A stretch of 64,000 nt of DNA from Anaerolineae bacterium (GTDB lineage Bacteria > Chloroflexota > Anaerolineae > 4572-78 > J111), in assembly GCA_023151115.1 (NCBI GenBank), contig JAKLJP010000039.1:3016-67015 (forward strand), in the 5' to 3' direction. The number at the start of each line of letters is the position of its first letter. Position 1 is the stretch's first letter. The translations under genes and the position numbers were made by a program. Shown one piece after another: positions 28,907 to 36,692 of this stretch. The notes beneath the pieces were generated by a model that was not told the DNA's origin, made no database searches, and was given only the letters and a program-made list of their open reading frames with translations.

Positions 28907-29353
28907 CTAACGGGGCGAAAGTGGGGGATAGTTTCGCTCAGCAGTTAAACTAGGTGAGGGAAGCTCTTTGATCATAAGAATTTCCTGGATCATTTCTTGA
29001 AGCTGGGCAATGGGAAAAGGTTTGATGAGATAGCCATTCACCTTCAGTTGTTCGCTCTCGTCCTGGACTTCACGCGATCCAAAAGCGGTCATTAAAATAA
29101 CATTGATTGTCGGGTGGAGGGAGCGAGCAACCTCTACTAAAGTGAAGCCGCTGATACCGGGCATCTTTAAGTCGGTTACCAGGAGATCGTATATGTTATA
29201 AGTCAGCTTGGTCAGCGCTTCCTCACCCGATGAAGCCCCATCAACTACATAGGCCAGTTGGGCCTCTTGCAGGGCCTGTTTAAGAAAAAAGACCAGGGTG
29301 GGTTCATCGTCAACAATGAGGATACGTTTAGGCCGGCTGTGCTGATTTAGCAT
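28907..29353 (-). CDS. Single-domain response regulator (receiver only)
   Basis: 148 residues. A receiver spans about 8-128 with acidic DDE at 15-17, Asp61 in LLVTDLKMPG, Thr in ILMTAFGS and Lys in YLIKPF. A 20-residue Pro/Ser-rich tail follows, with no output domain. AAAGGAG precedes ATG 29353. It is separated from the OmpR-type gene upstream by a 298-bp repeat-containing gap and may have its own promoter there. It is the first of three consecutive receiver-only genes. Confidence 0.87.
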   Translation of the reverse strand: MLNQHSRPKRILIVDDEPTLVFFLKQALQEAQLAYVVDGASSGEEALTKLTYNIYDLLVTDLKMPGISGFTLVEVARSLHPTINVILMTAFGSREVQDESEQLKVNGYLIKPFPIAQLQEMIQEILMIKELPSPSLTAERNYPPLSPR

Positions 29354-29397
29354 AAGTATTGCTCCTTTAGCCTAAAAGTTGCTTGTTTATGCTCAGT

Positions 29398-29487
29398 AAA
29401 TCCAATTTTTCACCGTAGCTGGCGCATCCTTATGCGTCAGCGGGCGGCATCGGGATGCCACCCTACGGGAAATTTGGATCCACTGAT
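29398..29487. repeat. Palindromic intergenic element (REP/MITE-like)
   Basis: Imperfect inverted repeat arms of about 18 bp (ATCCAATTTTTCACCGTAG on the left; complement of CTACGGGAAATTTGGAT on the right) enclose two smaller hairpins, one from GGCGCAT/ATGCGTC and one from GGCATC/GATGCC. The phrase GATCCACTGATGCT occurs at its right end and again near 29564. It contains no gene. Confidence 0.6.
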
Positions 29488-29651
29488 GCTCAGTAAATTG
29501 AGGGGCCAACATGCCCATTTGCGGCTCTGTGTGGCACGTGGGCGCGCCTCGCTCCGCGAAAAGATCCACTGATGCTAATATAACACAAAACGGGTTAAGT
29601 TGTAGTTACAGGATGATTACAATTATTAATATAGAGTGTGTCGTCGGAGTA

Positions 29652-30359
29652 TTAATCAGGGCTGATTAAATACCGCCCGCCGGCAATGGTGGTGATATAT
29701 TGAGGGTGGGTGGGGTCTGTTTCTAATTTGTGACGCAGGCGATGAATGTGGACTCGAGCAATAGCGCGGGCGTCGGCTTCCGTGGCTTCATAACCCCGGA
29801 CATGTTTGATCAAAGTAATGGAGTCCAGGGCGACATTTGGCTGAGCCATCAGTGTTGCCAGAATATCAAATTCAGTAGGCGTTAAATTAATGACTTCACC
29901 CTGCCGGCTCACCTGGCGATTGCCCAGGTTGAGTTTAAGTCCCTTTATTTCCAGCACCGCCTCGCTGTTTTTCACCGGGGGCGCTGGCTCCGCCGATTGG
30001 CGGGCAATGCCATCGGCCACACTGGCCAGCAGTTCACTGGTGTCAAAGGGTTTGGTTAAGTAGTCGTGCGCGCCATGGCGCAGCGCCTCTACCGCAGAAT
30101 CGAGGGTGGCATAAGCCGTTAAAATGATCACGCTGGTCGTGGGAGCAAGCTGCCGCAGCCGGCGGACAATCTCCAGGCCATCCATATCGGTTAGCCGCAA
30201 ATCAACCAGGGCGACATCAAAACGCTGTTGTTCAATTAAACTGAGCGCAGCCTGACCATCGGCAGCTTCGGCAACTTCATAGCCCTGCTCCTGCAAATTA
30301 AGCCGCAAAAAGTGGCGCAGGGTTTTCTCATCATCTATAACTAACACCCGATGAGTCAT
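29652..30359 (-). CDS. OmpR/PhoB-type response regulator
   Basis: 235 residues. The receiver is about 1-120 (acidic DDE at 9-11, Asp53 in VALVDLRLTDMDG, Thr in ILTAYA, Lys in YLTKPFD). A winged-helix DNA-binding domain (about 140-232) shows the family motif LTPTEFDILATLMAQPN and the C-terminal VHIHRLRHKLETDP, YITTIAGGRYLI. It is the only clear DNA-binding output protein of the signalling cluster. The start codon overlaps the stop of the upstream hybrid kinase gene (ATGA, 30356-30359), so it is the likely cognate regulator of that kinase. Targets are unknown. Confidence 0.93.
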   Translation of the reverse strand: MTHRVLVIDDEKTLRHFLRLNLQEQGYEVAEAADGQAALSLIEQQRFDVALVDLRLTDMDGLEIVRRLRQLAPTTSVIILTAYATLDSAVEALRHGAHDYLTKPFDTSELLASVADGIARQSAEPAPPVKNSEAVLEIKGLKLNLGNRQVSRQGEVINLTPTEFDILATLMAQPNVALDSITLIKHVRGYEATEADARAIARVHIHRLRHKLETDPTHPQYITTIAGGRYLISPD

Positions 30360-32362
30360 AGGGCTGCCCTTTGGGTAACAGGCAAACTAATCACAAAACA
30401 GGTCCCCCGAGCGGCTTCGCTCTGGACCTTGATGGTGCCGCCATGTTCTTCAACAATGCGTCGAGCTACCGTCAGGCCCAGGCCGGTACCTCTTGTCTTG
30501 GTGGTAAAGAAAGGTTCAAAAATCTGTTGTTGAGCCTCAACGGGAATACCCGGCCCGGTATCGGCAATAACCACCCTGACCTGTTCCACTGCTGTGCCAT
30601 TTTGCCACGGTGCTAAATCAGTTTGAAGGGAAAGTTCTCCTCCCTGGGGCATGGCCTGAGTGGCGTTGATAATCAAATTGGTAAAAACCTGTTCCAGACG
30701 CTGCCGGTCTACTCTCAGATGAGGAAGATTTTCGCCATAATGAGATATAACTTTGACTTGGCTCTCTTTGACTTGAGCCGAGCACCGTTTGAGTACGCTT
30801 TCAAGAATTTGGCTTATATCTTCGCTCGATAAGCGCAGCCGGGTCGGGCGGGCGACGAACAAAATATCCTCTAAAATACGGTTAACCCGTTGGATTTCGC
30901 CCCGCATCATCGCCGCCCCTTCATATTCCGGCGAGTCTTTGGGCGCGTGGCGAGTGACATAGTCAATACCGGCGGCAATTCCGGCAATGGGGTTGCGTAT
31001 CTCATGGGCTACCACCGCCGACATTTCGCCCAGGGCAGCCAGCCGGTCGAGCCGCCGCCGCTCCGCCTCCATTGCTTTGATCTCGCTCAAATCTTCCAGC
31101 ACCCCCACCACGCCAACGGGGCAGTCAACGGTAGTCCCGGTTCCCAGCGGCGCAGTACTAACCGAAACAGGCAGCGTTGTGCCCGTGCGATGATGTAGGA
31201 CAATTTCCTGGTGGGTATAGGATTTTCCGCTGGTCAGTGTTTCATTAAATATTTTGATCAAATCTTCGCCTTGTGGGGTGGCAAGCTGATGCAGCGGCTG
31301 CCAGAGCGCTTCTTCGGCCTGATAGCCCAGCATGGCGGCAGCCGCCGGATTAAAAGCGGTCACATAACCATCTTGGTCAATGGCTATCAAACCATTAGTC
31401 ATATTTCGGATGATGTCTTCATTAAACATACGCAAGGCTTCGGTTTGTTGAAACAACTGCACATTTTCCAGCATAATTGCCAATTGTCCGGCCAGCACCG
31501 ACAGCAGGTCCAGGCTAATCTGATTGAAGGGGCCGCTGCGTCCCCCGCTGCCGGTTTCAGCCGTAAGCAGGCCGACTACCTCGCCTTTGATGACCAGCGG
31601 TAGCAGCGCACCGATAATATTCGATTGACCTGCCAGGGTTGTGGCCAGGGTTCCATCGGCCAGAAGCCAGCCTGGCTGTCCTTCGGCCAGAACCTCATCA
31701 ACTACCCTCTGCGGCAACTGCGAAGATTGGAGTCCGTTTTGGCAAACAACAGCCATCTCGACAACTTGGGACTTGGGTCTGGTGTCTACCTTATTCATTG
31801 TTGGGTTCTGGAAAGAGGATTTAAAGGCGCGGGGTTGGCAGCTTAGCCAGGTTAGCCGGGCGGCGCCGGTTTCCTGTCGGGCTATTTCCAGAACTCGCCG
31901 TACCAGCGAGGCTTCGCCGCCGGCGACCTGTAAGATTTGGTTGATTTCCAGCAGGGGTAGCAAGGTTTGCAGGCGCAAACTATCTTGCAACTGCGCTCGG
32001 CGAGCCAGGTTATTTTTAATGGTCGAAATCAACTCCTCCGGCTCAAAGGGTTTCATCAAAAAGCCCTGCGCCCCCAGCCGGATCGCATTGATGGCATCTT
32101 CCATGGTGCCGTAGCCGGTAATAAGGACTACGGTTAAATGAGGGTCAATTTCTTTAGCCAGACGGAGCAGTTCTAATCCGTCCAAGCGGGGCATTTTGAT
32201 GTCGGTCAGGAGCAGGTCAAAACTCTCTTGCCGCAGCAAATCAAGCGCAGCCTGGCTGTCGGTTAAGCCGGATACGGTAAAACCTTGTCGCTCCAAAATG
32301 CGCACACAAGAATGGACTACCCCTTTTTCATCATCAACCACTAAAATTCTTTGGTTTATCAC
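30356..32362 (-). CDS. Receiver-GAF-PAS histidine kinase (NtrB-like)
   Basis: 668 residues. A receiver (1-120) has Asp54 in LLLTDIKMPRLDG and Lys in FLMKPFEP. A GAF domain (about 135-305) follows, then PAS (312-430; NGLIAIDQDGYVTAFNPAA), HisKA with His453 in VVAHEIRNPIAG (NtrB/AtoS-type H box), and HATPase (about 550-660; NLIINATQAM, DTGPGIP, GTGLGLTVARRIVEEHGG). No membrane segments. Start GTG 32362 with AAGGAT upstream. The stop overlaps the OmpR-type regulator start by 4 bases, implying a kinase-regulator pair. The N-terminal receiver suggests it is itself phosphorylated by another kinase of the cluster. Confidence 0.92.
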   Translation of the reverse strand: MINQRILVVDDEKGVVHSCVRILERQGFTVSGLTDSQAALDLLRQESFDLLLTDIKMPRLDGLELLRLAKEIDPHLTVVLITGYGTMEDAINAIRLGAQGFLMKPFEPEELISTIKNNLARRAQLQDSLRLQTLLPLLEINQILQVAGGEASLVRRVLEIARQETGAARLTWLSCQPRAFKSSFQNPTMNKVDTRPKSQVVEMAVVCQNGLQSSQLPQRVVDEVLAEGQPGWLLADGTLATTLAGQSNIIGALLPLVIKGEVVGLLTAETGSGGRSGPFNQISLDLLSVLAGQLAIMLENVQLFQQTEALRMFNEDIIRNMTNGLIAIDQDGYVTAFNPAAAAMLGYQAEEALWQPLHQLATPQGEDLIKIFNETLTSGKSYTHQEIVLHHRTGTTLPVSVSTAPLGTGTTVDCPVGVVGVLEDLSEIKAMEAERRRLDRLAALGEMSAVVAHEIRNPIAGIAAGIDYVTRHAPKDSPEYEGAAMMRGEIQRVNRILEDILFVARPTRLRLSSEDISQILESVLKRCSAQVKESQVKVISHYGENLPHLRVDRQRLEQVFTNLIINATQAMPQGGELSLQTDLAPWQNGTAVEQVRVVIADTGPGIPVEAQQQIFEPFFTTKTRGTGLGLTVARRIVEEHGGTIKVQSEAARGTCFVISLPVTQRAAL

Positions 32363-32409
32363 GGTGCATATCCTTCTGGTATGGGGTTTCTTTTCGAAGA
32401 CTGGCGCTC

Positions 32410-35253
32410 TTAAGAAAGCTGAGTTTTGACCGATGACACCGCCGAGATTGGAAATGTCAGAGAAAAGGCCGTTCCTTCACCGCAGATGCTCTCCACAGTA
32501 ATATGGCCGCCATGTTTTTCCATAATGCCGTAGCTGATGGATAAACCCAAACCTGTGCCCTGACCAACCTCTTTGGTGGTGAAAAAAGGATCAAAGATTT
32601 TATCTAAATGTTCTGGTTGAATGCCGTGGCCGGTGTCGCTTATTTTACAAACAATGATGGGTTCAGTTTCTTCTCCTGCCTCTAAATCCAGGTTGTTTTG
32701 CTGGCTGGTGATAAGAGGCGTTGTATCCGTTACAATTCGTTTTCGTTTCTTGCGTCCGTTACTGTGTGGGGCTTGACTCGTGGGAGCGGCAGCGAGCGGG
32801 TTAACAAAGGTAGTGCTTACAGTTAAAATGGCTGGCCGGTCTCCATTATTTTGCATGGCTTGGATAGCATTATTCAACAGATTAACAATAACTTGTTTCA
32901 TCTGGTTGACGTCCAACGATATTTCCGGCAGAGGCTCCAGCGATTTCCGCAGCTCAATTTTATGGCTGATGCTTTTAGTATAAACCAAAAAGATGCACTC
33001 TTCAATCAGACGGTTCAAATTGGTAACTTCACGTTTGGGGGTGTCGGTGCGGGCGAAATTGAGCAGGCCGCGCACAATATCGCGAGCGCGCCGGGCTTCT
33101 TGATTGACCATTTGCAAATCTTCAATCTGCTCATGTTTAGTGGTTGGCGCGTTAGTGTCCAGTAACAAACTGGTCAGGCCAATAATCGTGGTCAAGGGAT
33201 TGTTGATTTCGTGGGCAATACCCGCCGCCAGTTCACCCACGCCGGCCAGCTTGGCGCTCTGAACCAACTGCCGCTGTGTTTCGGCCAGCCGTTTGATGGC
33301 CCAACTCTGCTCTTCGTATAGTTGAGCGTTCTCGATGGCGGCGGCAGCGGGCGCAGCCAGGGCTTGCAACAGGGCCAAATCTTCCTTATTAAACTCGCCG
33401 CTCTTTTTGTTCATCACCTCAATCGCGCCGATGGTATGCCCTTTGGTTTGTAAAGGGACACATAAAATAGATTGCGTGGTGAAACCGCTGGTTTTGTCCA
33501 TATCGGGAAAAAAGCGTTGGTCGGCATAAACATCGGGCACAATCACCGCCTCACCTTTGTCGGCCACCCAACCGGCTAACCCCTGTCCCAGGGCCATGTG
33601 CAGCCCAATAACCGCCTCCGAACCTTCGCCGGAAGCTGCCGCAAACCAGACTTCCCCGGCTTCGTCGTCACGCAGGACCACCGAAGCAGCAGCCACGTTC
33701 ATCAGTTGGGTCGTGTGGTCGGTGATGAGAGTCAGCGTTTTTTGCAGGTCCAGGGTCGAGGTGATGGCCTGCCCAATATCGTTAAGTGATTGCAGCTCTT
33801 TGAGGCGCTGGTTAATTTCGTCATAGAGCCGGGCATTTTCAATGGCGATGGCTAACTGGTCGGCCAGGGTTTCCAGGGCTGAGACATGATACTTGTCGAA
33901 GGCTTCCAATTGGGTACTCTGGATATCCAGCACCCCAATGGTTTTAGTGCCCAGCCTGATGGGGACACACAACTCGGCCCGGACCTCTTTATTATTTTTG
34001 CTGATAATATAGCGCGGGTCCTGGGTAACATCATTCGCCACAATAGTTTTGTTGGTAGCGGCCGACCAGCCAATCAACCCCTGCCGCAATTTGTGGGTTG
34101 TGGCCTGAATGGGTGCGGTCAGGCTAAAGCGGTCCAGCGTATCTCTGGCCCGCAACTCGACCAGGTGGGTGGCCGGGCTGTATAAATGAATAGATACGCT
34201 GTAAAAAACAAAGCTGCGTCGAATTGCCTGCACTACCGTCCGCAGCATCACATCTAAGTTAAGAATCGAGGTGGCTGCTCGACTCACTTCGTTGATCAGC
34301 GAAAGCTGCACCGAACGCTCTGACTGATTTTTAAAAAGCATCGCATTTTCAATAGCCATGCCAATCTGGATAATGACCGCTTCCATCAGGGGCACATTTT
34401 CTTTGGTAAAGTAGCCCGGCCGTTTGTGGCCAACCAGATAAACGCCCCTCGCTCCTACCCGTTCCAGGGTAAAAGGTAGGGCAATAACACAATGTTCTTC
34501 TTCCGGTAGGTAAGACGCGCGAAACCAGCGCGAGTCGTTCATTGTATTGCTAATGACAACCGCCTGATTGTGGCGCAGCACCCACCCTTCCAGGCCATCT
34601 TTGAGCAATCTCTGGGCAAAACGTCGCCCGGTTAACCCAATCAGTTCTTCACGGCCTGGTTGAGTAGAACGATAATAAATAGTTTCGTCGCCTTCTTGGA
34701 CCAGCAGGGCAGCAAAATCTGCTTTAAGCTCGACGGCCAGAGCCAGTATCCGCTCGAAAAGCGCGTTAATTTCCAGTTGGCCGCTTAGGGATTGATTGAT
34801 ATTAAAGAGCAGGGCCAGGTGTTCAATATTGTCCGCTTTTGTTTCGGAGTTGCGGGTGGGGGGCGCAATAAAATTGCTTAAGCGGTCAATCAATGTGTGG
34901 ATATCCTTTGAATATTTGAGCGAAAAAATATGATCGGCTTGAAATTCGACCGGGAGCGTCTCCCCCTGCTTGTCGGTTAACACCAGTATTTTTGCGGCTT
35001 TAACAAACTCGCTAGCTTTCGGCTCGTTCAATATCGAAATGTGGGTTAACAGTATATCAGTTTTGGAGAGATGCGCCAAAGCTTCGTCGGCATTATAAAA
35101 TAAGCGCGTGGGGTAGCCCCGTAACTTTAAGGCTTCGTGCAGTGGACGCAGCGGCTGGCTATCCGAGTCAATCAGGATAATTTGAGAGGATAACTCTGTA
35201 GAGGCCACCACGATTGAATTGGAGTTGTGCTTGAGCGCGTTTGAAATTACCAT
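32410..35253 (-). CDS. Pseudo-receiver/triple-GAF histidine kinase
   Basis: 947 residues. Residues about 22-130 have a receiver-like fold, but the phospho-acceptor position reads LLTHISIL with His71 where Asp is expected, so it is probably a pseudo-receiver. GAF domains follow at about 145-310, 320-480 and 490-645. HisKA has His681 in GIAHEINNPLTT. The HATPase has NLLNNAIQAM, DTGHGIQ and GTGLGLSISYGIMEKHGG. A roughly 55-residue basic, Ser/Thr/Pro-rich insertion separates the N box from the G1 box. No membrane helices. It is the first gene of the leftward signalling cluster, downstream of the promoter at 35325-35353, and divergent from the Thr/Pro-rich membrane protein gene. Confidence 0.9.
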   Translation of the reverse strand: MVISNALKHNSNSIVVASTELSSQIILIDSDSQPLRPLHEALKLRGYPTRLFYNADEALAHLSKTDILLTHISILNEPKASEFVKAAKILVLTDKQGETLPVEFQADHIFSLKYSKDIHTLIDRLSNFIAPPTRNSETKADNIEHLALLFNINQSLSGQLEINALFERILALAVELKADFAALLVQEGDETIYYRSTQPGREELIGLTGRRFAQRLLKDGLEGWVLRHNQAVVISNTMNDSRWFRASYLPEEEHCVIALPFTLERVGARGVYLVGHKRPGYFTKENVPLMEAVIIQIGMAIENAMLFKNQSERSVQLSLINEVSRAATSILNLDVMLRTVVQAIRRSFVFYSVSIHLYSPATHLVELRARDTLDRFSLTAPIQATTHKLRQGLIGWSAATNKTIVANDVTQDPRYIISKNNKEVRAELCVPIRLGTKTIGVLDIQSTQLEAFDKYHVSALETLADQLAIAIENARLYDEINQRLKELQSLNDIGQAITSTLDLQKTLTLITDHTTQLMNVAAASVVLRDDEAGEVWFAAASGEGSEAVIGLHMALGQGLAGWVADKGEAVIVPDVYADQRFFPDMDKTSGFTTQSILCVPLQTKGHTIGAIEVMNKKSGEFNKEDLALLQALAAPAAAAIENAQLYEEQSWAIKRLAETQRQLVQSAKLAGVGELAAGIAHEINNPLTTIIGLTSLLLDTNAPTTKHEQIEDLQMVNQEARRARDIVRGLLNFARTDTPKREVTNLNRLIEECIFLVYTKSISHKIELRKSLEPLPEISLDVNQMKQVIVNLLNNAIQAMQNNGDRPAILTVSTTFVNPLAAAPTSQAPHSNGRKKRKRIVTDTTPLITSQQNNLDLEAGEETEPIIVCKISDTGHGIQPEHLDKIFDPFFTTKEVGQGTGLGLSISYGIMEKHGGHITVESICGEGTAFSLTFPISAVSSVKTQLS

Positions 35254-35324
35254 CAGCGCCTGTCAAAAATTCATTTCCTCGGAATTGTTCTCTACCATTG
35301 TCCTTAAAAAGGCATTACCCTAAA

Positions 35325-35353
35325 AGTATAACACGGGCTGATGATCACTGCAA
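35325..35353 (-). promoter_or_regulatory. Sigma-70-like promoter for the signalling cluster
   Basis: On the minus strand TTGCAG (35353-35348) and TATACT (35330-35325) are separated by 17 bases. This places transcription start about 65 bases before the ATG at 35253. Prediction from consensus only. Confidence 0.5.
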
Positions 35354-35469
35354 CAGGAAATTTCGACTAATTAGTTAGAAGTAGAGTTCCTATATATTGT
35401 ATAGTAGAGCAGTTGCCCTACTACAGATAGTGTTTATAGAACGAATCTGTATATTATGTCATCTAAATT

Positions 35470-35498
35470 TTGTACTTTTACTCTACCTGTGCTATGAT
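35470..35498 (+). promoter_or_regulatory. Sigma-70-like promoter for the Thr/Pro-rich membrane protein
   Basis: TTGTAC (35470-35475) and TATGAT (35493-35498) are separated by 17 bases. The expected start is near 35505, about 45 bases before the ATG at 35550. The surrounding 280-bp divergent region is AT-rich, unlike the flanking genes. Confidence 0.55.
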
Positions 35499-35549
35499 AG
35501 TAATTGTATCATTATGTTGAGTTCTAACTAACCCCTGTGGGTGGGTATT

Positions 35550-36656
35550 ATGGCAGTAGACGAACTTATTCAGGCCAAAAAATATCGCCTGGAAGAGTTG
35601 AAAAAATATCAAGCCTACTACGGCCCCAACACCCCTTATCCGGTTATTGTCGAAATTAATGATCTTGAAGCTGAACTTCAACGGCTAACCAAGGCCGACA
35701 AAACCCGAGCCACCGCACCTGTTAAAAAACCTCCTCTCAAAAAGAAGAAATCCCAGACTCATTTCTGGGAGTTCGGACAATTGTCGGGGCCAACCAAAGA
35801 TGCCATTGCCACCATTGCCTTCATTGGCCTGGTCTTTTTATTCGGCTCAATTGTTTTTGCCGCTTATGTCAGAACTCGGCCTCGACCACCGGCTGAGGCC
35901 CCTATGGCCTACGTCAACCCCGCCGACCCCGCTGTTCCTACCCTGCGACCCACTTTTACCCCAACCTCCAACCCGAATCAGCCGTTGCTGACCGAAGGCG
36001 TTTCTGACAGCACCACCTACCTTCCCACCCCTGGCGAGGCAGCCACCGAGGTGCCCACCCCTGTTCCTACCTTGACTCCAAGCCCCACCGTGCCGCCTAC
36101 GGCGCTACCCTTACCAACCGATACCCCCGAACCTACCCCACCTGCGGCGGAGTCTCCACCAGTAGCCGCCCAACCGGCTGTCGCGCCCGCTGCGCCTGCT
36201 GCACCCGCCGCCGCTCCCGTAGCTGTCGCTTCTACTCCAGAACCAGAGCCGACCGCTCTGCCGGCTGCACCCGAATTTCCCTTTGCAGTGGTTGAGCAGG
36301 GTAATCGAGAGTTTCAACGTACCAATTACCACGTGATTACTATTTATGTGGCGGCGGTAAGCGCCGGCAACATTCCTATCGGCGGGATAAAAGTGGTGGG
36401 CGACCATGTTCCTTCTGGCCGGCACGCTGAGAGCGGCCCCAGCGATTGGAGCTGGAGCGCCGTTAACTGTTTGGAGTGTGATTATATCAAGCAGGGTAAT
36501 GTAAAATTCGAGCCGGGAACCTTTGAAGATGGCGTCTGGAATATTTACCTGGCCGATCAGAGCGGTACCCCCCTCTCGCCGGTAGTCCCCCTCTCTTATT
36601 CCGCCGACCCGGAAAAATGGGTCTGGGATTTTGTGCTCTTTCGGAAAAACTCCTGA
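35550..36656 (+). CDS. Single-pass membrane protein with Thr/Pro-rich linker and extracytoplasmic domain
   Basis: About 368 residues from ATG 35550 (GTG 35541 is an in-frame alternative). Residues 1-50 form a charged, helical cytoplasmic segment (VDELIQAKKYRLEELKKYQAYY, then INDLEAELQRL). A membrane helix lies at about 87-110 (TIAFIGLVFLFGSIVFAAYV). A long Pro/Thr/Ala-rich linker (about 115-250) precedes a folded C-terminal domain of about 115 residues with two Cys in NCLECDYI. I do not recognise the C-terminal domain. The linker style matches the neighbouring Ser/Thr kinase, and both genes converge on one terminator, which may hint at a shared envelope role. Confidence 0.75.
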   Translation: MAVDELIQAKKYRLEELKKYQAYYGPNTPYPVIVEINDLEAELQRLTKADKTRATAPVKKPPLKKKKSQTHFWEFGQLSGPTKDAIATIAFIGLVFLFGSIVFAAYVRTRPRPPAEAPMAYVNPADPAVPTLRPTFTPTSNPNQPLLTEGVSDSTTYLPTPGEAATEVPTPVPTLTPSPTVPPTALPLPTDTPEPTPPAAESPPVAAQPAVAPAAPAAPAAAPVAVASTPEPEPTALPAAPEFPFAVVEQGNREFQRTNYHVITIYVAAVSAGNIPIGGIKVVGDHVPSGRHAESGPSDWSWSAVNCLECDYIKQGNVKFEPGTFEDGVWNIYLADQSGTPLSPVVPLSYSADPEKWVWDFVLFRKNS

Positions 36657-36691
36657 GAAAAAAGGGCCGGCGGTTTAAGCCGGCCCCTTTT
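36657..36691. terminator. Bidirectional intrinsic terminator
   Basis: GGGCCGGC (36664-36671) pairs with GCCGGCCC (36679-36686). A-tract before and T-tract after make it functional in both directions. It sits between the convergent genes ending at 36656 and 36693. Confidence 0.85.
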
Positions 36692-36692
36692 G

